A DNA stretch of 64,000 nucleotides from Dyadobacter sp. CY261 (lineage in GTDB: Bacteria > Bacteroidota > Bacteroidia > Cytophagales > Spirosomataceae): assembly GCF_021440085.1 (NCBI RefSeq), contig NZ_JAKCPW010000006.1, positions 310,001 to 374,000 of the forward strand. Reading direction: 5' to 3'. The first letter of the stretch is position 1. Each line of letters opens with the position of its first letter. A model generated the notes under the pieces. It searched no databases and was not told the origin of the DNA. It saw only the letters and a program-made list of their open reading frames with translations. Of this stretch, positions 25,968 to 33,503 are shown one piece after another. The position numbers and the translations under genes are program-made.

Positions 25968-26440
25968 CAGTTTATTTCTAATTCAAAGCCCCGAAGAACA
26001 TTCTCGCCTGATAAGCTCTGATCAAATCCGTTGACAATCTGCACTTCCTCATTGCCGCGGTAAATGAAAACGGTTTCGGTTGGCGGTATTGATCAGCCAC
26101 GCAAGACGACAGCCATTTTCGATCCATTCCTCCTGGATTTTCTTCTGCATGCTCCTCAGATCGTCGTTCGCTGACATCAATTCAATTATAAAATCCGGGC
26201 ATATGGGCGGGAATTTGGTTCTTCCGCATCTGTTAACCGTTCACGGCATCAACCAATAGTTGATGATCAAGTTCAGCATTCCCGTGGTTCCGCCAGTCTT
26301 AGGCATAATGTAGATCGTTCCTTCCCTACCCCTCTCTATTTTGAGTTGATCATTCTCCCTGCAAAACTCATAGAATTCATCGTCGTCAAGACGCAGAGGT
26401 TTGTATCTCAATTCTATCGTATCTATGTTTTTGTTTCCAT
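25968..26440 (-). pseudogene. Decayed Uma2-family gene
   Basis: On the minus strand, pieces of a Uma2-type (DUF820, putative restriction-endonuclease-fold) protein occur in shifting frames. METKT then stops. An out-of-frame block continues with LRLDDDEFYEFCRENDQLKI, IYIMPKTGGTTGMLNLIINY and a stop. Next come RTKFPPICPDFIIELMSAND and EEWIENGCRLAWLIN, then a last frame with VQIVNGFDQSLSGENVLRGF and a stop near 25968. The middle of the domain is deleted. Several independent lesions show the gene is dead. It fills most of the gap between the OmpH-like gene and sdhB. Confidence 0.75.
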
Positions 26441-26494
26441 ACCTAATGCAATGTAAACATTTTGAAACATCAACTAATTTGAGGTCCGCTTCAA

Positions 26495-26529
26495 ACGAAA
26501 ACAGGACAGCCGGAAAACCGACTGCCCTG
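26495..26529 (-). terminator. Terminator of the sdhCAB operon
   Basis: Arms 26502-26513 and 26518-26529 form a 12-bp stem with two G-U pairs, then TTTT on the minus strand. Located 21 bases past the sdhB stop. Confidence 0.8.
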
Positions 26530-26550
26530 CCATCATTATATTAATATTTC

Positions 26551-27303
26551 CTAAACCGCCGAAGAAGAGAACTTCGCGCCGATGTACTCGCGGTTCAAGC
26601 GGGCGATGTTTTCAAGGCTGATTTCTTTCGGGCATTCTGCCGAGCAGGCACCGGTGTTGGTACAAGCTCCAAAACCTTCTGCATCCATCTGCGCCACCAT
26701 TTTCTCGGCGCGGATGCTGCGTTCTGCCTGTCCTTGCGGCAGCAATGCCAGCTGGGATATTTTCGCTGAAACGAAAAGCATTGCTGAAGCATTCTTACAT
26801 GCTGCCACGCAAGCGCCGCAACCGATACAAGCAGCAGCAGCAAACGCGTCGTCAGCTGATTCCTTAGCGATCGGCAATGAGTTGGCGTCCTGTGCATTAC
26901 CCGTGTTCACAGATACGAAACCTCCGGCCGAGATCACACGGTCGAATGCATCGCGGTCTACAACGAGGTCTTTGATTACCGGGAATGCGGATGCTCTCCA
27001 GGGCTCTACCACGATGGTATCACCGTCTTTGAAAGAACGCATGTGCAACTGGCAGGTCGTTACACCGCGCAGAGGCCCGTGCGGACGGCCATTGATATAC
27101 ATTGAGCACGCACCACAGATACCCTCACGGCAGTCGTGGTCAAACGATACAGGCTCTTTTCCTTCTTCGATGAGCTGCTCATTCAATACATCGAACATTT
27201 CAAGAAATGACATATCAGGCGAAACGTGGGCCAACTTGTAGTCCTCGAAACCTCCCGCCGCGTCTTTATCGCTTTGTCTCCACACTTTCAGAGACAAACT
27301 CAT
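26551..27303 (-). CDS. sdhB: Succinate dehydrogenase/fumarate reductase iron-sulfur subunit
   Basis: The start is placed at the ATG at 27303 (MSLSLKVWRQ), which matches the family N-terminus and has a purine-rich ribosome site upstream; the frame runs up to 27357. The 250-residue product carries the 2Fe-2S ligands in DCREGICGACSMYING and the following TTCQ. The 4Fe-4S/3Fe-4S ligands are in CIGCGACVAACK and CTNTGACSAECPKEIS. It passes electrons from SdhA to the membrane quinone site. Last gene of sdhC-sdhA-sdhB. Confidence 0.95.
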   Translation of the reverse strand: MSLSLKVWRQSDKDAAGGFEDYKLAHVSPDMSFLEMFDVLNEQLIEEGKEPVSFDHDCREGICGACSMYINGRPHGPLRGVTTCQLHMRSFKDGDTIVVEPWRASAFPVIKDLVVDRDAFDRVISAGGFVSVNTGNAQDANSLPIAKESADDAFAAAACIGCGACVAACKNASAMLFVSAKISQLALLPQGQAERSIRAEKMVAQMDAEGFGACTNTGACSAECPKEISLENIARLNREYIGAKFSSSAV

Positions 27304-27378
27304 ATTTCCTTCCATACCTATATTCTTTATATCTGATTCTACTTTTAAGTGTGGCATAAATCCATGCCACCGGAGGTT

Positions 27379-29367
27379 TTATTTATAGCTTCGCTGAGCG
27401 ATCTTGATGTTTTCATACACAAGCTCTTCTTTATGAAGCTCCCAATCTTCCGGGCCTTTGTGCTCCCAGGCCGATACGTACATGTAATTTTCGTCGTCAC
27501 GCAATGCCTCGCCTTCTTCGGTCTGATATTCCTCACGGAAGTGCCCACCACAAGATTCGTTACGGTCCAGTGCATCGAGGCACATCAGCTCGCCTAGTTC
27601 GATAAAGTCTGCAACGCGGTTCGCTTTGTCGAGTTCGGGGTTGAAATAAGTAGCGTTACCCATCACTTTTACGTCCGACCAGAAGTCTTTTCTCAGCTGG
27701 CGGATTTCCTGGATCGCCTCTTTCAACCCTTCTGCATTACGCGCCATGCCGCATTTGTCCCACATGATCTTGCCTAAACGACGGTGGAAAAGCTCGGGTG
27801 AAGTTTTACCCTGAATGCGCAGCAATGTCTCGATGCGCTCTCTCACTTCCGTTTCGGCCTTTACAAATGCTTCGTGGTCGGTAGAGATTTTCCCGGTGCG
27901 TATTTCACTCGCCAGGTATGCACCGATCGTGTATGGAATCACGAAATAACCATCCGCGAGACCCTGCATCAGCGCCGAAGCACCGAGGCGGTTCGCACCG
28001 TGGTCGGAGAAGTTGGCTTCGCCCAGTGAATATAAACCAGGAACGGTCGTCATCAGGTTATAGTCAACCCAAAGGCCACCCATGGTGTAATGCACCGCGG
28101 GATAGATACGCATAGGCACTTCATACGGGTCTTCGCCGGTGATTTGCTTATACATATCGAAAAGGTTACCATATTTTTCCTTCACAACTGCTTTACCCCA
28201 TGTGATAATGTCGACGTCGGAAGCATTATGGATATTATTCTTACTGGCTTCTCCACGTCCGTAACGCTCTACCGCCGCGGCGAAATCGAGGTAAACGGCC
28301 AGTTTAGAAGTTCCTACCCCATAACCCGCATCGCAGCGTTCCTTGGCAGCACGCGACGCGATGTCTCGCGGCACCAGGTTACCGAAAGCGGGGTAACGAC
28401 GTTCGAGGTAGTAATCGCGCTCTGCTTCGGGAATTTCGTTACCCGGACGGTTATCATTCTGTTTTTTAGGAACCCAGATACGTCCGTCGTTACGCAACGA
28501 TTCCGACATCAATGTCAGTTTCGACTGATGTTCGCCGGAGACCGGGATACAGGTCGGGTGAATTTGGGTAAAACAAGGGTTACCAAAGAATGCGCCGCGT
28601 TTGTGGGCTTTCCATGCTGCGGTAACGTTGCTACCCATTGCATTGGTAGAAAGGTAAAAAACGTTTCCGTAACCACCAGTACAAAGCAATACGGCATGGC
28701 CACCATGTCTTTCGAGTTCGCCGGTAATGAGGTTACGGGCGATAATACCGCGACATTTGCCATCAATATTCACGATGTCAAGCATTTCGTGGCGGTTGTA
28801 CATTTTGATAGTGCCCATACCAACCTGGCGCTGCAAGCCTGAATAAGCTCCGAGCAAAAGTTGCTGGCCCGTCTGGCCCGCCGCGTAGAATGTTCGTTGA
28901 ACCTGTGTACCACCGAAAGAACGGTTGGAAAGCAAACCGCCGTATTCACGGGCGAAAGGCACTCCGGCCGCTACGCATTGATCAATAATGTTACCGGAAA
29001 CTTCGGCAAGGCGGTGCACGTTCGCTTCACGCGCACGGTAGTCACCTCCTTTAATGGTATCATAAAAAAGACGGTAAACCGAGTCACCGTCATTTTGGTA
29101 GTTTTTTGCTGCATTGATCCCTCCCTGCGCAGCAATGGAGTGCGCACGGCGGGGGGAATCCTGAAAACAGAACGCTTTTACCTTGTAACCCAGCTCTGCA
29201 AGGGTAGCAGCTGCCGAAGCTCCTGCTAAACCGGTACCAACCACTATAATTTCCAGGTTACGTTTGTTGGCAGGGTTTACAAGCGGTACGGAGGAGCGGT
29301 ATTTGCTCCATTTACTTTCAAGTGAACCTTGGGGTATTTTGGCATCCAGACGAGATGACGTTGCCAT
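27379..29367 (-). CDS. sdhA: Succinate dehydrogenase/fumarate reductase flavoprotein subunit
   Basis: This 662-residue subunit has the FAD fold EIIVVGTGLAGASAAATLAEL. The flavin-linking histidine is in RAHSIAAQGGINAA, and substrate-site segments include HPTCIPVSGEHQSKL and the capping region around ERRYPAFGNLVPRDIASR. Length fits the longer Bacteroidota form. It oxidises succinate to fumarate in the TCA cycle, or the reverse under anaerobiosis; sequence does not decide the direction. It lies between sdhC and sdhB with short gaps (48 and 75 bases). Confidence 0.96.
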   Translation of the reverse strand: MATSSRLDAKIPQGSLESKWSKYRSSVPLVNPANKRNLEIIVVGTGLAGASAAATLAELGYKVKAFCFQDSPRRAHSIAAQGGINAAKNYQNDGDSVYRLFYDTIKGGDYRAREANVHRLAEVSGNIIDQCVAAGVPFAREYGGLLSNRSFGGTQVQRTFYAAGQTGQQLLLGAYSGLQRQVGMGTIKMYNRHEMLDIVNIDGKCRGIIARNLITGELERHGGHAVLLCTGGYGNVFYLSTNAMGSNVTAAWKAHKRGAFFGNPCFTQIHPTCIPVSGEHQSKLTLMSESLRNDGRIWVPKKQNDNRPGNEIPEAERDYYLERRYPAFGNLVPRDIASRAAKERCDAGYGVGTSKLAVYLDFAAAVERYGRGEASKNNIHNASDVDIITWGKAVVKEKYGNLFDMYKQITGEDPYEVPMRIYPAVHYTMGGLWVDYNLMTTVPGLYSLGEANFSDHGANRLGASALMQGLADGYFVIPYTIGAYLASEIRTGKISTDHEAFVKAETEVRERIETLLRIQGKTSPELFHRRLGKIMWDKCGMARNAEGLKEAIQEIRQLRKDFWSDVKVMGNATYFNPELDKANRVADFIELGELMCLDALDRNESCGGHFREEYQTEEGEALRDDENYMYVSAWEHKGPEDWELHKEELVYENIKIAQRSYK

Positions 29368-29415
29368 ATATTAAATATTATTTAATCAGAGATTTGAAAA
29401 TGAAACTTGCCGGGA

Positions 29416-30087
29416 CTAATTCACCCAGCCGAGATAAATCGAGATCGGCATCAGCGCGAAGAGGATCGGCACGATAATCGAAAATGCAGTTCCAACAAAT
29501 GAAATCGCGCCGTTGTACTTCACGTGGTTGAGACCCAACGATTGGAACGCGCTTTTGAAACCGTGCAGCAAATGCCAGAAAAGCGAAATGCAGCCCAACA
29601 CGTAAATGAGAACAATCACCGGGTTCTGGAATATGTCGAGCATCATTTGGTACAAATTCAATTCTTCACCTGTTGCAAACTGGTTAGAACGATTGGGAAT
29701 CCAGAAATGGGCAGTGTGGATTACCAGGAATATCAGCAGCAATGTTCCGAGCAAGCCCATGCTGCGCGAATACCAGGTACTGTTAGCGGATGCATTGTTA
29801 ACCGCGTATCTCACCGGACGTGCTTCGCGATTATTTTTCCACAGGATCAAACCATCGGCGATATGGAGTATAAAGCCCGCAACGAGGCCTATTTCAAGCG
29901 TACGTATAATCGGGTTGGTGCCCATGAAGTGTCCCCAGTGGGAAAAAGTCTCTCCGCCATCATTATAAAAAATCATTGCATTAATGGTGGCATGAACAAC
30001 CAAAAAGCTTATCAAGAAAAGTCCGGTAAGAGCCATCAGAAGTTTTTTACCAATAGAGCTCGTTAACGTTTGTGAAAACCACGACAT
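29416..30087 (-). CDS. sdhC: Succinate dehydrogenase cytochrome b subunit
   Basis: This 223-residue membrane anchor has about five transmembrane helices. SSIGKKLLMALTGLFLISFL and VVHATINAMIFYNDGGETFS are the typical start of Bacteroidota single-subunit anchors; histidines in LFLVIHTAHFWIPN-like and SLFWHLLHGFKSAFQSLG segments are heme-ligand candidates. Such one-subunit, five-helix anchors are usually di-heme. First gene of the operon, with a promoter about 53-83 bases upstream. Confidence 0.92.
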   Translation of the reverse strand: MSWFSQTLTSSIGKKLLMALTGLFLISFLVVHATINAMIFYNDGGETFSHWGHFMGTNPIIRTLEIGLVAGFILHIADGLILWKNNREARPVRYAVNNASANSTWYSRSMGLLGTLLLIFLVIHTAHFWIPNRSNQFATGEELNLYQMMLDIFQNPVIVLIYVLGCISLFWHLLHGFKSAFQSLGLNHVKYNGAISFVGTAFSIIVPILFALMPISIYLGWVN

Positions 30088-30139
30088 AATAAAAACGAAT
30101 GGTTTTAGTGCAAAAAAATGAGGTATATTTAGAACCTTT

Positions 30140-30170
30140 CAAAGGTATATCACAAACCTATGCGAGACAA
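30140..30170 (-). promoter_or_regulatory. Promoter of sdhCAB
   Basis: On the minus strand TTG (30170-30168), 20 bases, TACCTTTG (30147-30140), with a second TAGGTTTG overlapping just upstream at 30160-30153. Good match to the Bacteroidota consensus, 53 bases before the sdhC ATG. Confidence 0.55.
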
Positions 30171-30312
30171 AAAAACGGTTTCATTTTTGCAAACAGGCCT
30201 GTTTATTTATAATCATTATTAAGAATTATTTAGACTGATTAGAGTCTGCGAAAGCAAGCCGCTCGTAACGAACAGATCAACGTTCATTTTAGACTTAATT
30301 TGTAACCTTGCA

Positions 30313-30346
30313 GCACACATTTTTAAATAGGTGTTTCGTTGAGTGT
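30313..30346 (+). promoter_or_regulatory. Leader motif shared with the tandem paralogue
   Basis: GCACACATTTTTA (30313-30325) then TTTCGTTGA after eight to nine bases; the same two blocks precede the second gene at 33405-33436. Conserved leader, possibly a shared transcription start or 5' regulatory segment. Confidence 0.45.
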
Positions 30347-30377
30347 TTACATAACCGGATGCCCAAAGAACCTATCC

Positions 30378-33284
30378 ATGCTCAGACCTCTATCTTCCCG
30401 GACCCTAATTGTTATTCTGATACTGACGTTTGCGTTCAGCCAGGCATTTGCGACACACTTCCGGGCCGGGGAAATCACGGCGAGAAGACTGTCGCTCACG
30501 ACACCTACCTATGAATTGAAGCTGACCGGCTACTTCGATGAGGCAACCGGAAAGCCGGCAGCAGATGCTCAAAATTTTGTCTTTTTTACGATCAATAGTG
30601 TGGGGGGCACAGGAACACCCGCAGTGCTACAGGCCCTCAGAGTTTCCAGGGTCAACATCGGCAACAGCACATCGCAAAACGTTTACACAGTCAACTATAC
30701 CTTTCCCACTACGGGCGCTTACCGCATATCGATGGAAGTAGATGCCCGCAATGAAAATATTTTGAATATCGGCCCCAAGCCTACGAATCAGCTGAATTTT
30801 TATGTCAGTACAATCCTCGAAATCAATGCTGCGTTTGGATTGAACCGCACGCCGGTCCTGCGGAATGCACCGATCGACATTGCTGCCGTGGGCCAGCGAT
30901 ACATTCATAATCCTTCGGCATTCGATGCAGACGGCGACAGCCTGGCCTACCGGATGTTTGTTCCTCAGGAGGGAGGTACCAACGGTGCCGGTGTTAACCT
31001 TCAATACCAGGATCCCAACACCGTCACACCTCCGGGCCAAACCGAGGCTGGCGCTTCCCCTGCTACTTTCGGGATCAACCGCCTCAATGGCGACATCACT
31101 TGGGATGCACCTGTAACCAAAGGCTTTTATAACATAGCGTTCATTGTAGAGGAATGGCGCGACGGGGCCTTGATCGGGCAGATCGTCCGCGACATGCAGA
31201 TCATCGTGGAAGATGCGCGCAACGATCGGCCGGTAATTCCACCATTGCAAGATATTTGCGTCGAAGCGGGGACGTTGATCAATCAGACCGTTACAGCTAC
31301 CGATAAGAACGGGGACAAACTTAATTTGACGTCGGTCAGCGGGGTGTATGACGCGACTCTGATCAAACCCGACCTGGCCAGATTCACTGTTGCCAACCAG
31401 GGAGCGCAGGGTAGCGTTACAGGCACATTCACCTGGCAGACATCCTGCGACCACATCCGGCTGGAACCTTATGGGGTGCTATTCAAGGTTGAAGATGCCC
31501 CACCTCCGGGTTATCCCAACCCGACGTTGTTCCGCAAGCTGGTGGATATGACAACCTGGAATATCAAGGTATATGGGCCAAAAGCTACCGGTTTAAAGGG
31601 CGTCGCTGTCACGGATCCCACCGGGACTGCCTACCGGCTCACCTGGGATGCTTACAAATGTCAGATCGCAGGGGCTAAAATCGCCATTTACCGTGCCGAG
31701 AAATGTACGGACCTATCCGAGGATGTCTGCAGTCCCGGTATTCCAGCCGGTTCGGGTTATGAAGAGATTGCCCGAGTGGATGTTAACCAGACTACTTTCC
31801 TGGATAATAATGCTGGTGAAGGTCTTCGTCCGGGCGTTTCCTACTCCTACCGCATTGTGGTGATGTTCCCAAGGCCGGGCGCAAGCCCAGGCGAGCCCGG
31901 TTATCTGATCGGCGGGGGCGAGAGCCTTGCATCGGCCGAGTACTGCCTGAACCTGCCGATGGTTATGCCTGTCATCACCAATGTAACGGTTGATTCAACC
32001 AGTACTGCCCGCGGCCAGATCACGGTTAAATGGACCAAACCTGCCGCAGCAGCGGGACTACCTGCCCAATACCGCCTCTTCCGGGCAACTAGCCAAAACG
32101 GTACCGCATTTACCCAAATAGCAACCATTAACACCAATCTTACACCCGGGGCTCCCGACACCATTTTCGTTGACCGGACCGGCCTGAATACCGAGGCCAA
32201 TGCCTACAACTACAAACTGGAATACTACACCACTCAGAACGGGCAGCTCACCAAGTTCGACGAAACCGAAACTGCCAGCTCGGTAAGGCTCGAACAAGCC
32301 GCCGCCCAATCCGACCAAATCGGATTGAAATGGAGTGCACTCGTGCCATGGAGCAATGAGAACCGTGTACACCGGGTTTACCGTGAGGACAAAACAAAAC
32401 CAGGTACATTCAACCGCATTGCCGAAGTTCCCGTGCAAGGACCGCAGTCATTTACTTATGTCGATGACGGGACAGATAAATATGCTGCCGACGGAACTGT
32501 CAATATCGATATTGTCAAGGACTCTACCTATTGCTACAAAGTAGAAACAGTCGGTTCGTATAACAACAGCCAGATCAAGCCGTCGGTATTGTGTAACTTC
32601 TCGCAGATACTTTGTATTTCATCGTCGGATACCACCAAGCCCTGCCCGCCGGTACTGACACTCGACCCGCTGAACTGCGATTCGCTCAGGGCACATCCCG
32701 AAGCCTTTTGCACCCCTGCAGGCTTTACAAACCATCTTACCTGGGAATATCCTGCCCAGGTCGATGGCCGTGAGTGCGACCCGCTGGTCACCGCTTACAG
32801 GGTATATTATGCAAGATATGAAGGCGATACCCCGGCATTGATCGCCACTGTTACCACACCGCCTTCGCCGCTGCAAACCAGCTATGACCATCATGGGCTT
32901 ACCTCATTTGCAGGATGCTACTACGTCACGGCTGTCAACCGCTTTGGAAGCGAAAGTGCCCCAAGTAACACCGTATGCCGCGACAACTGCCCGATGTATG
33001 TGCTGCCAAATGTATTCACGCCAAATGGAGACAATAAAAACGACACATTCCAGCCCTACGAATGTCCCGCTTTTGTACAATCACTTGAATTCAAGGTATT
33101 CAACCGCTGGGGAGCGAAGGTCTTCTCTACCAGAGATGTGAACATCAACTGGGATGGCAAAACCAATGGCGGAAAAGAGCTCGCCGCAGGACAATACTAT
33201 TATGAAGTAAGCATCTATTTCGAATCTTCCAAAAAACAGAGCGACGAGACTATTATGAAAGGTTGGGTGCAGTTGTTGAGATAG
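30378..33284 (+). CDS. T9SS-exported gliding/CHU_C-type surface protein, copy 1
   Basis: From the ATG at 30378 (967-968 residues) a signal peptide MLRPLSSRTLIVILILTFAF..AFA precedes the mature THFRAGEITARR. The N-terminal half has Ig/cadherin-like segments (IDIAAVGQRYIHNPSAFDAD; GTLINQTVTATDKNGDKL). The middle has fibronectin-III-like repeats (YRLTWDAYKCQIAGAKIAIY; GLPAQYRLFRATSQNG). The last about 90 residues are a CHU_C/gliding-motility C-terminal domain (YVLPNVFTPNGDNKNDTFQP; FNRWGAKVFST; WDGKTNGG), a type B T9SS sorting signal. A longer frame from a TTG at 30339 is unlikely. A near-duplicate follows at 33504. Confidence 0.9.
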   Translation: MLRPLSSRTLIVILILTFAFSQAFATHFRAGEITARRLSLTTPTYELKLTGYFDEATGKPAADAQNFVFFTINSVGGTGTPAVLQALRVSRVNIGNSTSQNVYTVNYTFPTTGAYRISMEVDARNENILNIGPKPTNQLNFYVSTILEINAAFGLNRTPVLRNAPIDIAAVGQRYIHNPSAFDADGDSLAYRMFVPQEGGTNGAGVNLQYQDPNTVTPPGQTEAGASPATFGINRLNGDITWDAPVTKGFYNIAFIVEEWRDGALIGQIVRDMQIIVEDARNDRPVIPPLQDICVEAGTLINQTVTATDKNGDKLNLTSVSGVYDATLIKPDLARFTVANQGAQGSVTGTFTWQTSCDHIRLEPYGVLFKVEDAPPPGYPNPTLFRKLVDMTTWNIKVYGPKATGLKGVAVTDPTGTAYRLTWDAYKCQIAGAKIAIYRAEKCTDLSEDVCSPGIPAGSGYEEIARVDVNQTTFLDNNAGEGLRPGVSYSYRIVVMFPRPGASPGEPGYLIGGGESLASAEYCLNLPMVMPVITNVTVDSTSTARGQITVKWTKPAAAAGLPAQYRLFRATSQNGTAFTQIATINTNLTPGAPDTIFVDRTGLNTEANAYNYKLEYYTTQNGQLTKFDETETASSVRLEQAAAQSDQIGLKWSALVPWSNENRVHRVYREDKTKPGTFNRIAEVPVQGPQSFTYVDDGTDKYAADGTVNIDIVKDSTYCYKVETVGSYNNSQIKPSVLCNFSQILCISSSDTTKPCPPVLTLDPLNCDSLRAHPEAFCTPAGFTNHLTWEYPAQVDGRECDPLVTAYRVYYARYEGDTPALIATVTTPPSPLQTSYDHHGLTSFAGCYYVTAVNRFGSESAPSNTVCRDNCPMYVLPNVFTPNGDNKNDTFQPYECPAFVQSLEFKVFNRWGAKVFSTRDVNINWDGKTNGGKELAAGQYYYEVSIYFESSKKQSDETIMKGWVQLLR

Positions 33285-33404
33285 CCACGCAGACCGCATC
33301 CAAGAGCGCTTTTTTCCCTGCTTCGGGACTTTATGACAATTCGTATATGATTTATAAACTTGTTTTGTAAGTTTACGAACGGGCATATTATATTCATTCC
33401 CGAA

Positions 33405-33436
33405 GCACACATTTTTATCTGAATTTTCGTTGATTT
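33405..33436 (+). promoter_or_regulatory. Leader motif shared with the tandem paralogue, copy 2
   Basis: GCACACATTTTTA (33405-33417), then TTTCGTTGA, as before copy 1. The remaining sequence between the two genes (33285-33503) shows no other gene. Confidence 0.45.
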
Positions 33437-33503
33437 AAGGTACCTGACAGGAGATATGGCGCCTGCCATTACCTCCCTATCATCATTAGCTCGACACGGA
33501 TTT

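Noticed and set aside
28090..28842. 250-codon plus-strand frame
   Set aside because: Antisense to sdhA; codon pattern is a shadow of the conserved gene.
30627..31454. 275-codon minus-strand frame
   Set aside because: Antisense to the first surface protein; a similar shadow exists in the second copy, explained by their similarity.
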